Translations under genes and position numbers: made by a program | In this document: piece after piece, positions 34,275-43,379 of the stretch | Position numbering within the stretch: the stretch's first letter is position 1 | Layout of the letters: each line of letters starts with the position of its first letter | Source of the DNA: Leptospirales bacterium | GTDB lineage: Bacteria > Spirochaetota > Leptospiria > Leptospirales > Leptonemataceae | Assembly: GCA_019694655.1 (NCBI GenBank) | Contig: JAIBBN010000010.1 | Location: 1-64,000, forward strand | Direction: 5' to 3' | Length of the DNA: 64,000 nt | The notes under the pieces: generated by a model | What the model was told of the DNA's origin: nothing | The model's database searches: none | The model's input: only the letters and a program-made list of their open reading frames with translations

Positions 34275-34370
34275 AGGACGACTGAGCACGAGCCCGAGAC
34301 TGGCGCCGTCAACCAAAAGGAAGCCCCGCAGGGGCCACAGCCCGGCCCCGGGCCCTCAAGCGAATACTGC

Positions 34371-34455
34371 TTGTCAAAACTAACGACGTTAATTATAGTG
34401 GCGGAAATAACTAACAAAGTTAGCCATGGCGCATCCAATATCTAACGATGTTAGA
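34371..34455 (+). promoter_or_regulatory. desaturase promoter with three TetR-type operators
   Basis: A -35 TTGTCA (34371-34376), 17 bases and a -10 TATAGT (34394-34399). Three palindromes share the half-site TAAC: TAACGACGTTA (34381-34391, in the spacer), CTAACAAAGTTAG (34411-34423) and TCTAACGATGTTAGA (34441-34455). Their centres (34386, 34417, 34448) are exactly 31 bases apart, three helical turns, so bound dimers would lie on one face of the DNA. The likely ligand is the TetR protein encoded at 35281. Confidence 0.75.
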
Positions 34456-34495
34456 CAATCGACCCGGCGCAAGTCGGAACGGGGAGACTTATCCT

Positions 34496-35257
34496 ATGAT
34501 CGCTATCCTGGCGTTTTTCACGGCCCACTGGTTCCTTTCGGCCTTTGCCCAGACCTTCTTTCTGCATCGCTATGCCTCGCATAAGATGTTTACGATGAGC
34601 AAGGCCTGGGAGCGATTCTGGCACCTCTTCACATTGCTGGCCCAGGGGCCGTCCTATCTAAACCCCTATGGCTACGCAGTTCTGCATCGCATGCACCACG
34701 CCTACAGCGACACCGAAAAGGACCCGCACAGTCCGCATCATTCTGCGAACTTCTTTGACATGATGTGGAAAACCAAGCAACGCTACGACGACTACTGCTA
34801 CCGGCGCGTCACGCCGCCGCGCGAATTCGCTCAGGGCGCGCCACAATGGCCGATGCTTGAGCGCCTCGGGCAATCGTGGATCTTTCGCATCGCCTTTGGC
34901 GCGCTCTACGCCCTTTTCTATATCGCTGTAGTCCCCGAAGGTCAATGGGGCTGGTACCTGCTACTGCCGATGCACTGGCTGATGGGACCAATCCACGGCG
35001 CCATTGTGAACTGGGGCGGCCACAAGTATGGCTATGTAAACTTTCCCAAAACGAAGGATGAATCGCGCAATACTCTGCCGGTGGACTTTCTGGTGCTGGG
35101 CGAACTCTTTCAGAACAACCACCACGGTCGAGCGACATCGCCCAATTTTGCGGCGCGCTGGTTTGAGATCGATCCGGGCTACCAGATCACGCGTCTGCTG
35201 AACGCCCTTGGCGTAATCCGCTTCACAAAGCAGGAAACGCTGGCGGCGGCGAGTTGA
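34496..35257 (+). CDS. acyl-CoA/acyl-lipid desaturase (delta-9 type)
   Basis: 253 residues from the ATG at 34496 with GGGGAGA upstream. Membrane di-iron desaturase: the His boxes are HRYASH, HRMHH and NNHH (in FQNNHHGRA), with the extra GGHKYGY. Two hydrophobic pairs of helices separate them. It should introduce a cis double bond into membrane fatty acids, in the OLE1/COG1398 group. Three operators lie upstream, and a TetR gene follows 23 bases downstream, so control by membrane-lipid state is likely. Confidence 0.92.
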   Translation: MIAILAFFTAHWFLSAFAQTFFLHRYASHKMFTMSKAWERFWHLFTLLAQGPSYLNPYGYAVLHRMHHAYSDTEKDPHSPHHSANFFDMMWKTKQRYDDYCYRRVTPPREFAQGAPQWPMLERLGQSWIFRIAFGALYALFYIAVVPEGQWGWYLLLPMHWLMGPIHGAIVNWGGHKYGYVNFPKTKDESRNTLPVDFLVLGELFQNNHHGRATSPNFAARWFEIDPGYQITRLLNALGVIRFTKQETLAAAS

Positions 35258-35280
35258 CAGATCCAGGGACCGCAGGCGCC

Positions 35281-35955
35281 ATGAACGCGATGGCGCCTGC
35301 ACGAAAACCCGCCGCCCGCGCCCGCCGTTCAGAGCGGCCGGCGCGCCGCACGCGCGGATCGCTCAGTCGTCAGGAGATTCTGGAAGCCTCGCTGGCCATT
35401 CTGATGGAAGAGCAGGTCGAGGCGCTGAGCATGCGCCGCATTGCAGAGCGGCTCAAATGCAGCGTGGCCAGCCCCTATGCGCACTTTACCAGCCGCGAAG
35501 AGATCATTCGCGAGCTGATTGCCGCCGGCGAACGCCAATTGACCGCTGAATTGCGACAGGCCCAGGTCAGTTCGCCCGATGTTTATCTGCAGCTCAACGC
35601 CATTGCCCATGCTTACTGGAGTTTCTCATCGCGCAATCGCGAGTTGCACAAATTGATGTTTAATTCCGGAGGCGGAAAGCTTTACCGCCAGGCCCTGCCG
35701 GCGCTGCCCACGAGCTACCGCGTCTTTCTGGAAACGATTCGTCGCGGCATCCAGAGCGGGGCCATTCGCTTTTCGCGGCGCAGCTATCCTGCCATCGCCC
35801 GCACAATGTGGTCGTGGATGTACGGGCTGATTGTTCTGGAGATGAATGATCTGCTGCGAGCGCGCAAGGCCTCCGATCCGGTCGAAGAGGGAATTGCCCT
35901 GTTTCATATTTTACTGCGCCGCGGCGAAGCCTTCGATTCAGAATCGAAGGCTTGA
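35281..35955 (+). CDS. TetR-family regulator of the desaturase
   Basis: 224 residues from the ATG at 35281. An Ala/Arg-rich leader precedes the HTH (EILEASLAILMEEQVEALSMRRIAERLKCSVASPYAHFTSREEI). The C-terminal part carries the WHG-type dimer and ligand domain of this subgroup (AYWSFSSRNRELHKLMF). It follows the desaturase directly and probably binds the three palindromes upstream of it, by analogy with FabR/DesT-like regulators; this is inferred from position. Confidence 0.88.
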   Translation: MNAMAPARKPAARARRSERPARRTRGSLSRQEILEASLAILMEEQVEALSMRRIAERLKCSVASPYAHFTSREEIIRELIAAGERQLTAELRQAQVSSPDVYLQLNAIAHAYWSFSSRNRELHKLMFNSGGGKLYRQALPALPTSYRVFLETIRRGIQSGAIRFSRRSYPAIARTMWSWMYGLIVLEMNDLLRARKASDPVEEGIALFHILLRRGEAFDSESKA

Positions 35956-35965
35956 CCTGACCCGC

Positions 35966-36778
35966 GTGCGTCCGCTCGCTGTGCTGGTGGGACCCATTGT
36001 ACTGCTTACGGATTTTTCTACGCGCGACTGGTTTGTTGGCGTAATGCGCGGGGTTCTGGCGGAGCGAGCGCCGCAGACTGCGGTGCTGGACCTTTGCCAC
36101 GATGTTCGTCGCGGCGACGTCCGCGAGGGCGCTTTCATGCTGCGGGCCAGCGTGCAGTACTATCCGGCCGGGACCGTATTCTGTTGCGTCGTGGACCCTG
36201 GCGTTGGTTCCAATCGGCGCGCCCTGGCCGCGCGCTGCAACGGCCGTTTTTTTGTGGCGCCGGACAATGGTCTGTTGACGCACATTCTGAACGATTCTGC
36301 AGACGTGCACTCCGTGGAAAATCCCGACTGGCTTTCCAGCAAGCCCTCGGCGACCTTTCATGGCCGTGATATCTTTGCTCCGGTCGCGGCGCGACTGGCC
36401 GGCGGCGCTCCGCTCAAAGAATGCGGACCGCGCCTCGATGATTGGGCGCGACTGGACTGGCCGGCCGTCGCCTGGCGGCGCGAGGGGGCTCATGGAGCAA
36501 TCATCTACGTCGACCGTTTCGGAAATCTGATTACTAACATCGACTGTGAAGAATTTGGAGCAAAATTCCCCAGGGCGGCGGATTCAGCGCTCTTGCTGCG
36601 CGCCGGCAGCGCAGTGATTCAGGGTTGCGTGCTTGGCTATTCCTCCCAGCGTCCTGGAGAGTTGCTTTTCTATCGCGGCTCAGCCGGGCTCTTTGAGATC
36701 GCCGTAAATCTGGGCGACGCAGCCCAGATGCTGCAGCTGCGCGCCGGCGATCCGGTTGAGATTCGCATCCCCGAGTGA
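35966..36778 (+). CDS. SAM hydrolase (SAM hydroxide adenosyltransferase, DUF62 family)
   Basis: 270 residues from a GTG at 35966, ten bases after the TetR stop. The family motifs are VLLTDFSTRDWFVGVMRGV, VVDPGVGSNRR, APDNGLLTHIL and FHGRDIFAPVAARLA; IYVDRFGNLITNI in the C-terminal barrel binds the SAM adenine. Members split SAM into adenosine and methionine with water (or halide in fluorinases). The halide-site changes of fluorinases are not obvious. Confidence 0.92.
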   Translation: MRPLAVLVGPIVLLTDFSTRDWFVGVMRGVLAERAPQTAVLDLCHDVRRGDVREGAFMLRASVQYYPAGTVFCCVVDPGVGSNRRALAARCNGRFFVAPDNGLLTHILNDSADVHSVENPDWLSSKPSATFHGRDIFAPVAARLAGGAPLKECGPRLDDWARLDWPAVAWRREGAHGAIIYVDRFGNLITNIDCEEFGAKFPRAADSALLLRAGSAVIQGCVLGYSSQRPGELLFYRGSAGLFEIAVNLGDAAQMLQLRAGDPVEIRIPE

Positions 36779-36865
36779 TCCGGGGACGGTGCGACAACCG
36801 CATTTTCGTTTTGGACGCGTCACTTTTTGATTGCCTTCCCGATTCCGTGAGCTGGCGTCTGGCCC

Positions 36866-37756
36866 ATGCAAATAGATCAGAACTCGCAAGCCATGCTTGG
36901 GGTCATGCTGGCAGTGGTCATGTTTGGCATGGGCCTCGGTCTGACCTTTCGCGATTTTCGACGCGTTGGCCAGACGCCGTGGCAGGTGCTGATCGGTTCG
37001 GTAGGCCACTTTGTATTGATGCCCATCGCCGCCCTGGCCGTCGTTTTGATCTTAAAGCTGCCGCCGGAACTTGCTGTGGGCGTAATCATTGTGGCCTCCT
37101 GCCCTAGCGGCGCCACTTCCAATCTGCTCAACTTTCTGGCTAAAACCGACGTTGCCCTGGCCGTAATCATTACCGCCCTTTCCACTCTACTCTGTCCGCT
37201 TTTCACGCCCTTGATTGTCAAATTTCTTGGAGGCTATGTGGGCGCCGGTCAGGTCGAAGTTGACGTATCGATGATCGACATGGTAAAATTTGTCGCGGTG
37301 ATCATCGTGATTCCGGTGCTGCTGGGCATGCTGTTGCGCAAATATGCCGGCAAGGTTGCCGGCGCCATCGAGAAGCCGTTCAAGATTTTCGGCATCTTGT
37401 TGCTGCTTGGCCTCATTGCGCTGGTAATCTTTAAGAACCGCGAACAATTCCTGGATATCGTCGGCGCCGTGGGCGTTGCCGTGGTCCTGCACAATAGCCT
37501 GGCGCTGCTGCTTGGCTACTTTACGCCGCGCCTCCTGCGCGTGCCCGTGGCGCAGTCCCGCACCATTGCCATCGAAGTTGCCGTGCAGAATACGACGCTC
37601 GGTCTGGCCATCGCCCTGCAATACTTCAACGCCACGGTGGCCATGCCAGCGGCAATCTTCAGTCTGTGGATGTACATCACCGGATTGACCCTGGCCTTCT
37701 TCTGGTCCAAAAGGCCAGCGCCGGTTGCGCCAGGACTGCATGCCGAAGGCCACTGA
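36866..37756 (+). CDS. bile acid:sodium symporter family (BASS/SBF) transporter
   Basis: 296 residues with nine or ten hydrophobic helices. The sodium-binding segment VASCPSGATSNLLNFLAKTDVALAV and the second crossover EVAVQNTTLGLAIAL are both typical. These carriers move organic acids (bile acids, pantothenate, pyruvate) with Na+. The substrate cannot be read. ATG at 36866; single gene. Confidence 0.92.
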   Translation: MQIDQNSQAMLGVMLAVVMFGMGLGLTFRDFRRVGQTPWQVLIGSVGHFVLMPIAALAVVLILKLPPELAVGVIIVASCPSGATSNLLNFLAKTDVALAVIITALSTLLCPLFTPLIVKFLGGYVGAGQVEVDVSMIDMVKFVAVIIVIPVLLGMLLRKYAGKVAGAIEKPFKIFGILLLLGLIALVIFKNREQFLDIVGAVGVAVVLHNSLALLLGYFTPRLLRVPVAQSRTIAIEVAVQNTTLGLAIALQYFNATVAMPAAIFSLWMYITGLTLAFFWSKRPAPVAPGLHAEGH

Positions 37757-37768
37757 CGCCTTCGATGC

Positions 37769-40594
37769 TTATTCCAGTACATATACTTGCAATAGTTCAA
37801 GCTCTGCGTCGACGCGGCTGTCGCGCCGCACGCGGAGCACGCGACGCTCGCGCTCCTGACGTGCGCGCAGCAGCTCATTTTCCAGCCGCGTAACCTGCGA
37901 GCGCTGGGCGACGGCCTGATTCTGGCGCAGCTTCAAGCGCGCGCGATCCAATCGTTCCTCCAGCTGGCGGATTTTCTTCCCGTAGCTGATCTCCAGCTTG
38001 TACTCTTCGCGCTTGAAGACCGGATGCAAGGCATCTTTCAATTTTTCGGCCCGCCCTTCGGCATCTTTCAAAATGACCTGCAGTGCAGCGGCCGCTGGCG
38101 CCTTCAGCATTGCCAGCAACTCATCATTGGCGGGCAGCGGCAGACTCTGGTAAGCGCTGCCGCGCACGCCTGGCGGAAACAGCGGCTCATCCAGGGCGCC
38201 GACGCGCTCGTAATTCGGACCGCTGGCCAGCGCCCCCTGTAATTCCACACGACTCATTCCATTCTGGTAGTGGCAGAGAAAAACAAAATAGAGGCCGCGC
38301 TTGCCGACGCCGCGCAAGCGGCGGATAGTCTTGCGCCCGGAATGTTCCAGAAAATAGCGCAGCGCCTCGTCGACAAAGGCATGACCGACAGCCAGAAATT
38401 CTACGCTCTCCTGCTCCAGAGCCAGCTCCGAACGAAAGGTGGCCGGGCGTTCGCTGCGCCGCTGCTCGTCGTAGAGCAGATAGTCGGCGGCGGGGGCCGA
38501 GGCAAAGGCCGGCGTCGCCTGCGCGCCAGCGCTGAGCAATGCCGGAGGCGCCTTTCGCAGCTGGAAGCGCGCATTCGTCGATAGAGCGCTGTAGCGCTGG
38601 CAGAGCCGTTCGATCTCGTCATTGTCCAGGCGACGACGCGAACGAGTATGATCGTAGTAGTCGCTCAGATTGAAATCCAGGCAGTGCGGCGTTACCAGAT
38701 CGTTCAGCTTGCGATAACCGCTATCGGCGATGCGCAGCTTGGCTTCCAATTCCTGCTCCAGTTCGGCGCGACTCTTCTGACCGGTAATAAAGCCCATCAA
38801 ACTGTTCTGAAAATCAAACTCATCCTCCAGCACGCCGAGCAGGATATCCGGCGGACCGATCGTTTCCTCGAATAGTTTGATCTTCTTCTCCAGCACTTCC
38901 AGTACGCGTTCCGCGACCGTGTCGCGGGTGGCAAAGTTGACGATGTAGACGTCGCGCGTCTGCCCAAAGCGATGGATGCGGCCGATACGCTGTTCAATTT
39001 TCAGAGGCGACCAGGGCAGATCATAGTTGATTAAGATGGAAGCGAACTGCAGATTGCGGCCTTCGCCGCCAGCTTCAGTGCAAATCAAGACATCGCCCTG
39101 CGCTCGAAATTGCTGAATGGCCTCCTCCTTGGCCTGCAAGCTCAGCGAGCCATGAAAGGAAACGACGCGAAAGCCGGCCGCGCTGAGGCCTTCTTCCAGA
39201 TAGTCCTGCGTGGTGCGAAACTGAGTGAAAATTACGAACTTGGAGTGGCCCTCGCGTCGCATCCGCTCCATGGTCTCGACCATCTTGGTAAATTTGCGAT
39301 CGCCGCGGATGGACCGTCCCATGCGGATCAGAAAGCCCAGGGTCATGGCTTCCTTGCGCATCTCCTTAAAGGTTCGCTGCGGACTGCGCTCCAGAGAGTC
39401 CAGTTCCGTTTCCGGATCGTCGCTGTCTTCCAGCTCCTCCAGCCTGTCCTCCAGATTGAATTCGGCGCCCAGCGCAGCGCGCAGTCCGGTCAGGCTCTGT
39501 TCCAGATTGGCCTTGCGCTTTTCCAGAGCGCGCAGCAATGCGCGCGTCGAGCTGTCCAGCAGCTTCTGGAATACAATCATGATGAAGCTGACGGCACGGT
39601 TCTTTTCGCGCATTGCCAGATTGTATTCCCGACGCACATAGTCCGTAGTCTCATCGTAAAAGGCGCGTTCCTCCGGGCCCAGCTCAAAGCGCACCGTTCG
39701 CGCATGGCGCTTGGTAAATCCGCCCACCTCCACCTTGCGACGCCGCAGCATCACCCTGGCGACCTTGCTGCGCAGTTCCGCCAGACGCCGAGAGTCCGGC
39801 GCATCGTCCATGCCCAGAACATACTCTTGCAGGAAGGACTGATGCGGCCCAAGCAGATGGGGATCAAGCAAACGCACCAGATAGTATAGCTCTTCCAACT
39901 TCCCGCGAAAGGGCGTGGCTGATAGCAAAAGCAGCGCCTCGCAACGCTCGGCAATACGCTCCGCAAAGGCGTAGGCGTGAGTCACTTTGGAATAGTCGCG
40001 ACGCAGGCGATGGGCCTCATCGAAAACCACGACATCCCAGCGCGCCTTGAGCAGCTCATCAGCATAGCGCGGATTCTTTATAAAATCGATAGAAGTCAGG
40101 ATGCGCGGATGCCGGGACCAGGCGGCGGCAAATTCATAAAAGTTGCGCCGCTCTAGTATTTCGTAGTCCTCGTTGAATTTGTTTTTCAGCTCTTGCTGCC
40201 ACTGAATCGTCAGCGGCGCCGGCGCCGCGACCAGCACGCGAGAATAGCCCTTGCGAAAAAGCAATTCCTTCAAGATCAGTCCGGCTTCGACGGTCTTGCC
40301 CAGCCCTACCTCGTCCGCCAGCAGGTAGCGCGGTCGCAGCGCGTTGGCGACGATGTGCGTCGCTTCGATCTGATGCGGCAGCAAACGCGTACGAGAATTG
40401 GACAGACTGGATAGCTTATCGTAGAGATGGGAGAGCTTGATACGATGGGCATCGAGTACGCCAAAGGCAAAATCCAGGTCCTCCGCGCTCTGAGCGCCGC
40501 ACAGCTCGCCCAGTTCAAGATCGGCTGGCCGGCGAACGGCGCTGGCGGGCGGCGCGAAGGCCGCACGCTGAAAGGGCAATAGGTCCTGTTCCAT
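37769..40594 (-). CDS. SNF2/RapA-like helicase
   Basis: 941 residues from the ATG at 40594; the frame opens at 40627. Two RecA domains are complete: motif Ia LLPHQIEATHIV, Walker A LADEVGLGKTVEAG, DEAH box FDEAHRLRRD, SATPFRG, then KFVIFTQFRTTQDYL, GGEGRNLQFAS and QRIGRIHRFGQTRDVYIVNF. The C-terminal 250 residues are charged and coiled-coil-like. It resembles RapA/HepA (RNA polymerase recycling) and the SNF2 proteins of phage-defence sets. No nuclease or methylase lies beside it, which favours a housekeeping role. Confidence 0.9.
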   Translation of the reverse strand: MEQDLLPFQRAAFAPPASAVRRPADLELGELCGAQSAEDLDFAFGVLDAHRIKLSHLYDKLSSLSNSRTRLLPHQIEATHIVANALRPRYLLADEVGLGKTVEAGLILKELLFRKGYSRVLVAAPAPLTIQWQQELKNKFNEDYEILERRNFYEFAAAWSRHPRILTSIDFIKNPRYADELLKARWDVVVFDEAHRLRRDYSKVTHAYAFAERIAERCEALLLLSATPFRGKLEELYYLVRLLDPHLLGPHQSFLQEYVLGMDDAPDSRRLAELRSKVARVMLRRRKVEVGGFTKRHARTVRFELGPEERAFYDETTDYVRREYNLAMREKNRAVSFIMIVFQKLLDSSTRALLRALEKRKANLEQSLTGLRAALGAEFNLEDRLEELEDSDDPETELDSLERSPQRTFKEMRKEAMTLGFLIRMGRSIRGDRKFTKMVETMERMRREGHSKFVIFTQFRTTQDYLEEGLSAAGFRVVSFHGSLSLQAKEEAIQQFRAQGDVLICTEAGGEGRNLQFASILINYDLPWSPLKIEQRIGRIHRFGQTRDVYIVNFATRDTVAERVLEVLEKKIKLFEETIGPPDILLGVLEDEFDFQNSLMGFITGQKSRAELEQELEAKLRIADSGYRKLNDLVTPHCLDFNLSDYYDHTRSRRRLDNDEIERLCQRYSALSTNARFQLRKAPPALLSAGAQATPAFASAPAADYLLYDEQRRSERPATFRSELALEQESVEFLAVGHAFVDEALRYFLEHSGRKTIRRLRGVGKRGLYFVFLCHYQNGMSRVELQGALASGPNYERVGALDEPLFPPGVRGSAYQSLPLPANDELLAMLKAPAAAALQVILKDAEGRAEKLKDALHPVFKREEYKLEISYGKKIRQLEERLDRARLKLRQNQAVAQRSQVTRLENELLRARQERERRVLRVRRDSRVDAELELLQVYVLE

Positions 40595-40781
40595 GAAACG
40601 GTTGAGCAAAGCGCCGCAGCCGGGCAATCTGGAGGATTATGTCTCCCACGGCCAGGAACTTTCTGGCGTCCGGCCGCTGCGGCCGCACTTCATTTTTCGG
40701 GAACGCCGGCCAACTCCGGAGCGCCCAGGCGCGGACGCGGGCTCTGATTGACGCCGGAAAGGCGGCGGGCGGCGCTTCCCT

Positions 40782-41744
40782 GTGTCGCTGCTGCGGACGA
40801 TTGTCCTTCTTGCATTCCTTTCAGTCCCCGCCTGCCAGGGCGCCTTGCGCAATTCCGAACGCAGCGAAAACGATCCGCGCTATCGCTATTGCAATGCCGG
40901 CTTGCGCGAAGCGGAAGTGTCTTCGGCGCTGCAGCAGCTCAGCGCCGCCCAATCAGCCTGTGAACTCAATGATCGAGGATTGTTACAGCTTCGTATCGGC
41001 GACGCACGCCTGGCAGAAAAAGATTGGCAGGCGGCGCAGAGAGCCGGTTCGCTCGAAGCCCTCTGGAATCGATTGCGGCTATTTTCAATCCTGGAAGATT
41101 CCGCGGCAATTGCCGAGGTTGCAGACCAGGGCATAGCAGGCCAGAGCCAGAGCGCCCAGGAGGCCGCCTATTTACAGATGGCGCGCGATTGTGTGCAGCC
41201 CGACCAGGCCCTGGAGCGGCGCATTCTGCTGGAGAGGATATGGATGCAGGGGCGCTCCACAGCCGCAGGGCTGCAGCTGATCGGCGATGCACTGGCCAAC
41301 GAAGATTATGCTTACGCCGAGCAGCAGCTGGATCGCTTGTTGAGCGTGGCGCCGCAACACGCGGAGGCGCCCTTTGGCCTGGCGTGGATTCGCTATCGTG
41401 CGCGCGACTATGCTCGCGCCGCTCCGCTACTGGAGCGCGCCATGGATCTGGGCAGTAGCGAACCGCGACTTTGCGCACTCGCCATTGAGGCGCGGCTTCA
41501 ACTGGGAGAAGCGCAAAGAGCGCTGGCCAATGCCGCGCGCTGTGCTGGCGCAGGCCGCGATCGTGAGGCTACGCTGCAAGAAGGACTGGCGCGCCTGCGG
41601 CTGGATTATCGCGTCGATCTCAAATCCTTGCTGGAAAGACATGAGTCTGCAGCAGATCGACGCTACCTGCTGCGCGCCTGGTACGGAGTAGACCAGGGCG
41701 ACGGCGTTCATTCTTTGAGCGACGAATGGCGCTACCTTCAGTAA
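40782..41744 (+). CDS. TPR-type lipoprotein
   Basis: 320 residues from a GTG at 40782. The signal peptide TIVLLAFLSVPAC ends in a lipobox. The rest is helical: about six TPR-like hairpins (AEQQLDRLLSVAPQHAEAPFGLAWIRYRARDYARAAPLLERAMDLG split over two repeats is the clearest). TPR lipoproteins scaffold envelope complexes. The gene opens a run of four envelope genes reading the same way. Confidence 0.75.
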   Translation: MSLLRTIVLLAFLSVPACQGALRNSERSENDPRYRYCNAGLREAEVSSALQQLSAAQSACELNDRGLLQLRIGDARLAEKDWQAAQRAGSLEALWNRLRLFSILEDSAAIAEVADQGIAGQSQSAQEAAYLQMARDCVQPDQALERRILLERIWMQGRSTAAGLQLIGDALANEDYAYAEQQLDRLLSVAPQHAEAPFGLAWIRYRARDYARAAPLLERAMDLGSSEPRLCALAIEARLQLGEAQRALANAARCAGAGRDREATLQEGLARLRLDYRVDLKSLLERHESAADRRYLLRAWYGVDQGDGVHSLSDEWRYLQ

Positions 41745-41859
41745 GATTTCAAAATTGATACTGCAGTATGCACGGTGTGGAACAGGAAAATCTGCTTGTA
41801 GGCCGTCGCGACCGGCGGCAAGGCTGAGGCCAGTGTATTCTTTTTTTGGAAGGCGCTCG

Positions 41860-43044
41860 ATGAGACAAATTGCAATGCTGCTCTGCGCCGGCGTCGCCGG
41901 CCTTTGCTTCTGGACGGCTTGCGGTCCCGGCGGCGACGCCCAGGCCCCCCAGCTCTTTCCGCTATCGCCGCCGCCGCGCAGCTACTGGCCCACCCGCGAC
42001 TGGCAAATAAGCGCCCCTGAAACCGAGGGCATCGATCCGGCTGCGCTGAAGAAGCTGAGCGACTATCTGTTCACCCGTAGCGGCGACGAGCAGAATCGCG
42101 CGGGAATTCGCACCGACGCCGTTGTCTTGATTCGCAACGGCAAACTTGTCTACGAACAATACGCTCGCGATTTCAACGCCAGCTCTCGACACAATAGCTG
42201 GAGCGTAGCAAAGTCCTTCGTTAACGCGCTGGCCGGCCGTGCGCAACTCCAGGGTCGCATCGATATTGATCAGCCAGCGTGGCGCTATTACCCGCCGCTC
42301 AACACTCCCGGGAAACGGGAAATCAAACTGCGTCATCTATTGAACATGAGTTCCGGACTCTCCTTTCAGGAGGAGTACGAATTCGCGCCGCTTAAATCCA
42401 CTGTGGTGGCCATGCTTTATACCAGCGGTCATCACGATATGGCGCGCTTCACCGGCGAGCAGGAGATGCGCGCCACGCCCGGCGAATACGTCTATTATTC
42501 CAGCGGCGATACCAACGTTGTGATGGCCGCACTGCACAGCGGGCTCAACGACCAGCAGTATGCTTCCTTACCCTGGGACGAACTTTTTAATCCGCTTGGC
42601 ATCCAGGCGGTGTGGGAGACAGATCAAGTCGGGACTTTTATTGGATCTTCTTATCTTTACATGACGGCCCGCGACTATGCCAAGTTTGGCTTCCTCTATT
42701 TGAATGACGGGGTCTGGGAGGGCAAGCGCCTGCTGCCGGAGGGCTGGGTGGATTTCAGCCGTACGCCGGCCCCCGGCTATGCCACCACGAGGCCCTACGA
42801 TGAACTGGAGAATGCAGTTTACGGAGCGCAATTCCATCTGCTGGTCGGCTATCCGCCGACTGGCATACCGAGCAAGTATCCCGATGCGCCGGAGGACGCC
42901 TTCATGGCCAAGGGTCACTGGGGTCAGGTAGTTGCCATAATCCCTTCGCTGGATATTGTGCTGGTGCGGCTTGGCGACGACCGCGATGGCAACTTTGATC
43001 TCAATCAGATGATGCGCTTGCTCAAGGAGGCGGTACGGCGTTGA
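41860..43044 (+). CDS. beta-lactamase-fold serine hydrolase lipoprotein (class C type)
   Basis: 394 residues from the ATG at 41860. Signal peptide with lipobox FWTACGPG. The active site is SWSVAKSF (S-x-x-K), YSSGDTN (Y-x-N-like) and KGHWGQ (the third box, HxG in place of KTG). This is the esterase/DD-peptidase-like group, and not a true beta-lactamase. It overlaps or abuts the next small gene and is followed by an amidase, so a role in the cell wall is plausible. Confidence 0.88.
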   Translation: MRQIAMLLCAGVAGLCFWTACGPGGDAQAPQLFPLSPPPRSYWPTRDWQISAPETEGIDPAALKKLSDYLFTRSGDEQNRAGIRTDAVVLIRNGKLVYEQYARDFNASSRHNSWSVAKSFVNALAGRAQLQGRIDIDQPAWRYYPPLNTPGKREIKLRHLLNMSSGLSFQEEYEFAPLKSTVVAMLYTSGHHDMARFTGEQEMRATPGEYVYYSSGDTNVVMAALHSGLNDQQYASLPWDELFNPLGIQAVWETDQVGTFIGSSYLYMTARDYAKFGFLYLNDGVWEGKRLLPEGWVDFSRTPAPGYATTRPYDELENAVYGAQFHLLVGYPPTGIPSKYPDAPEDAFMAKGHWGQVVAIIPSLDIVLVRLGDDRDGNFDLNQMMRLLKEAVRR

Positions 43045-43064
43045 GCCTGGCGCCAGTAATTACC

Positions 43065-43379
43065 ATGGAAACATTTAAGAAAATATCGTTAACCCTTCTT
43101 TCGATTACAGCGCTCCTGGTGGCGCTCTGGATTGGCGCCAACTGGCGCCATCTCAGCGCCTTTCCATCAATCCTTCCTTCATTTTATGCCAAAGAGTATT
43201 GTTCCTGCTATTTTGTGATGGAGCGCAGCGAAGCGGCCTGCCACGATTTTGCCCGTCAGTGGCTGAAAATTGACAGCTTTGAACTGGACAAAGACGGCCG
43301 GCGGGTCATCGTCCAGGGCATGGGCCGCCAGGCCGTCGCCCGCTACAGCGGCGAGCGCACTGGCTGCCGGCTGGAGTGA
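43065..43379 (+). CDS. small membrane-anchored protein with Cys pair, unknown
   Basis: 104 residues from the ATG at 43065; a TTG at 43041 would overlap the hydrolase stop. One N-terminal helix (ISLTLLSITALLVALWIGA), then about 80 residues with CSCYFVMERSEAACHDFA and a late GERTGC, four Cys that could form disulphides outside the membrane. The stop overlaps the start of the amidase gene, so the three genes form an operon. Confidence 0.6.
   Translation: METFKKISLTLLSITALLVALWIGANWRHLSAFPSILPSFYAKEYCSCYFVMERSEAACHDFARQWLKIDSFELDKDGRRVIVQGMGRQAVARYSGERTGCRLE

Noticed and set aside
35966-36778. A fluorinase or chlorinase
   Set aside because: The family is the same, but most members are SAM hydrolases and I see no clear halide-site change.
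41860-43044. A true class C beta-lactamase
   Set aside because: The third active-site box is HWG rather than KTG and the protein is a lipoprotein; this fits esterase or DD-peptidase-like hydrolases.
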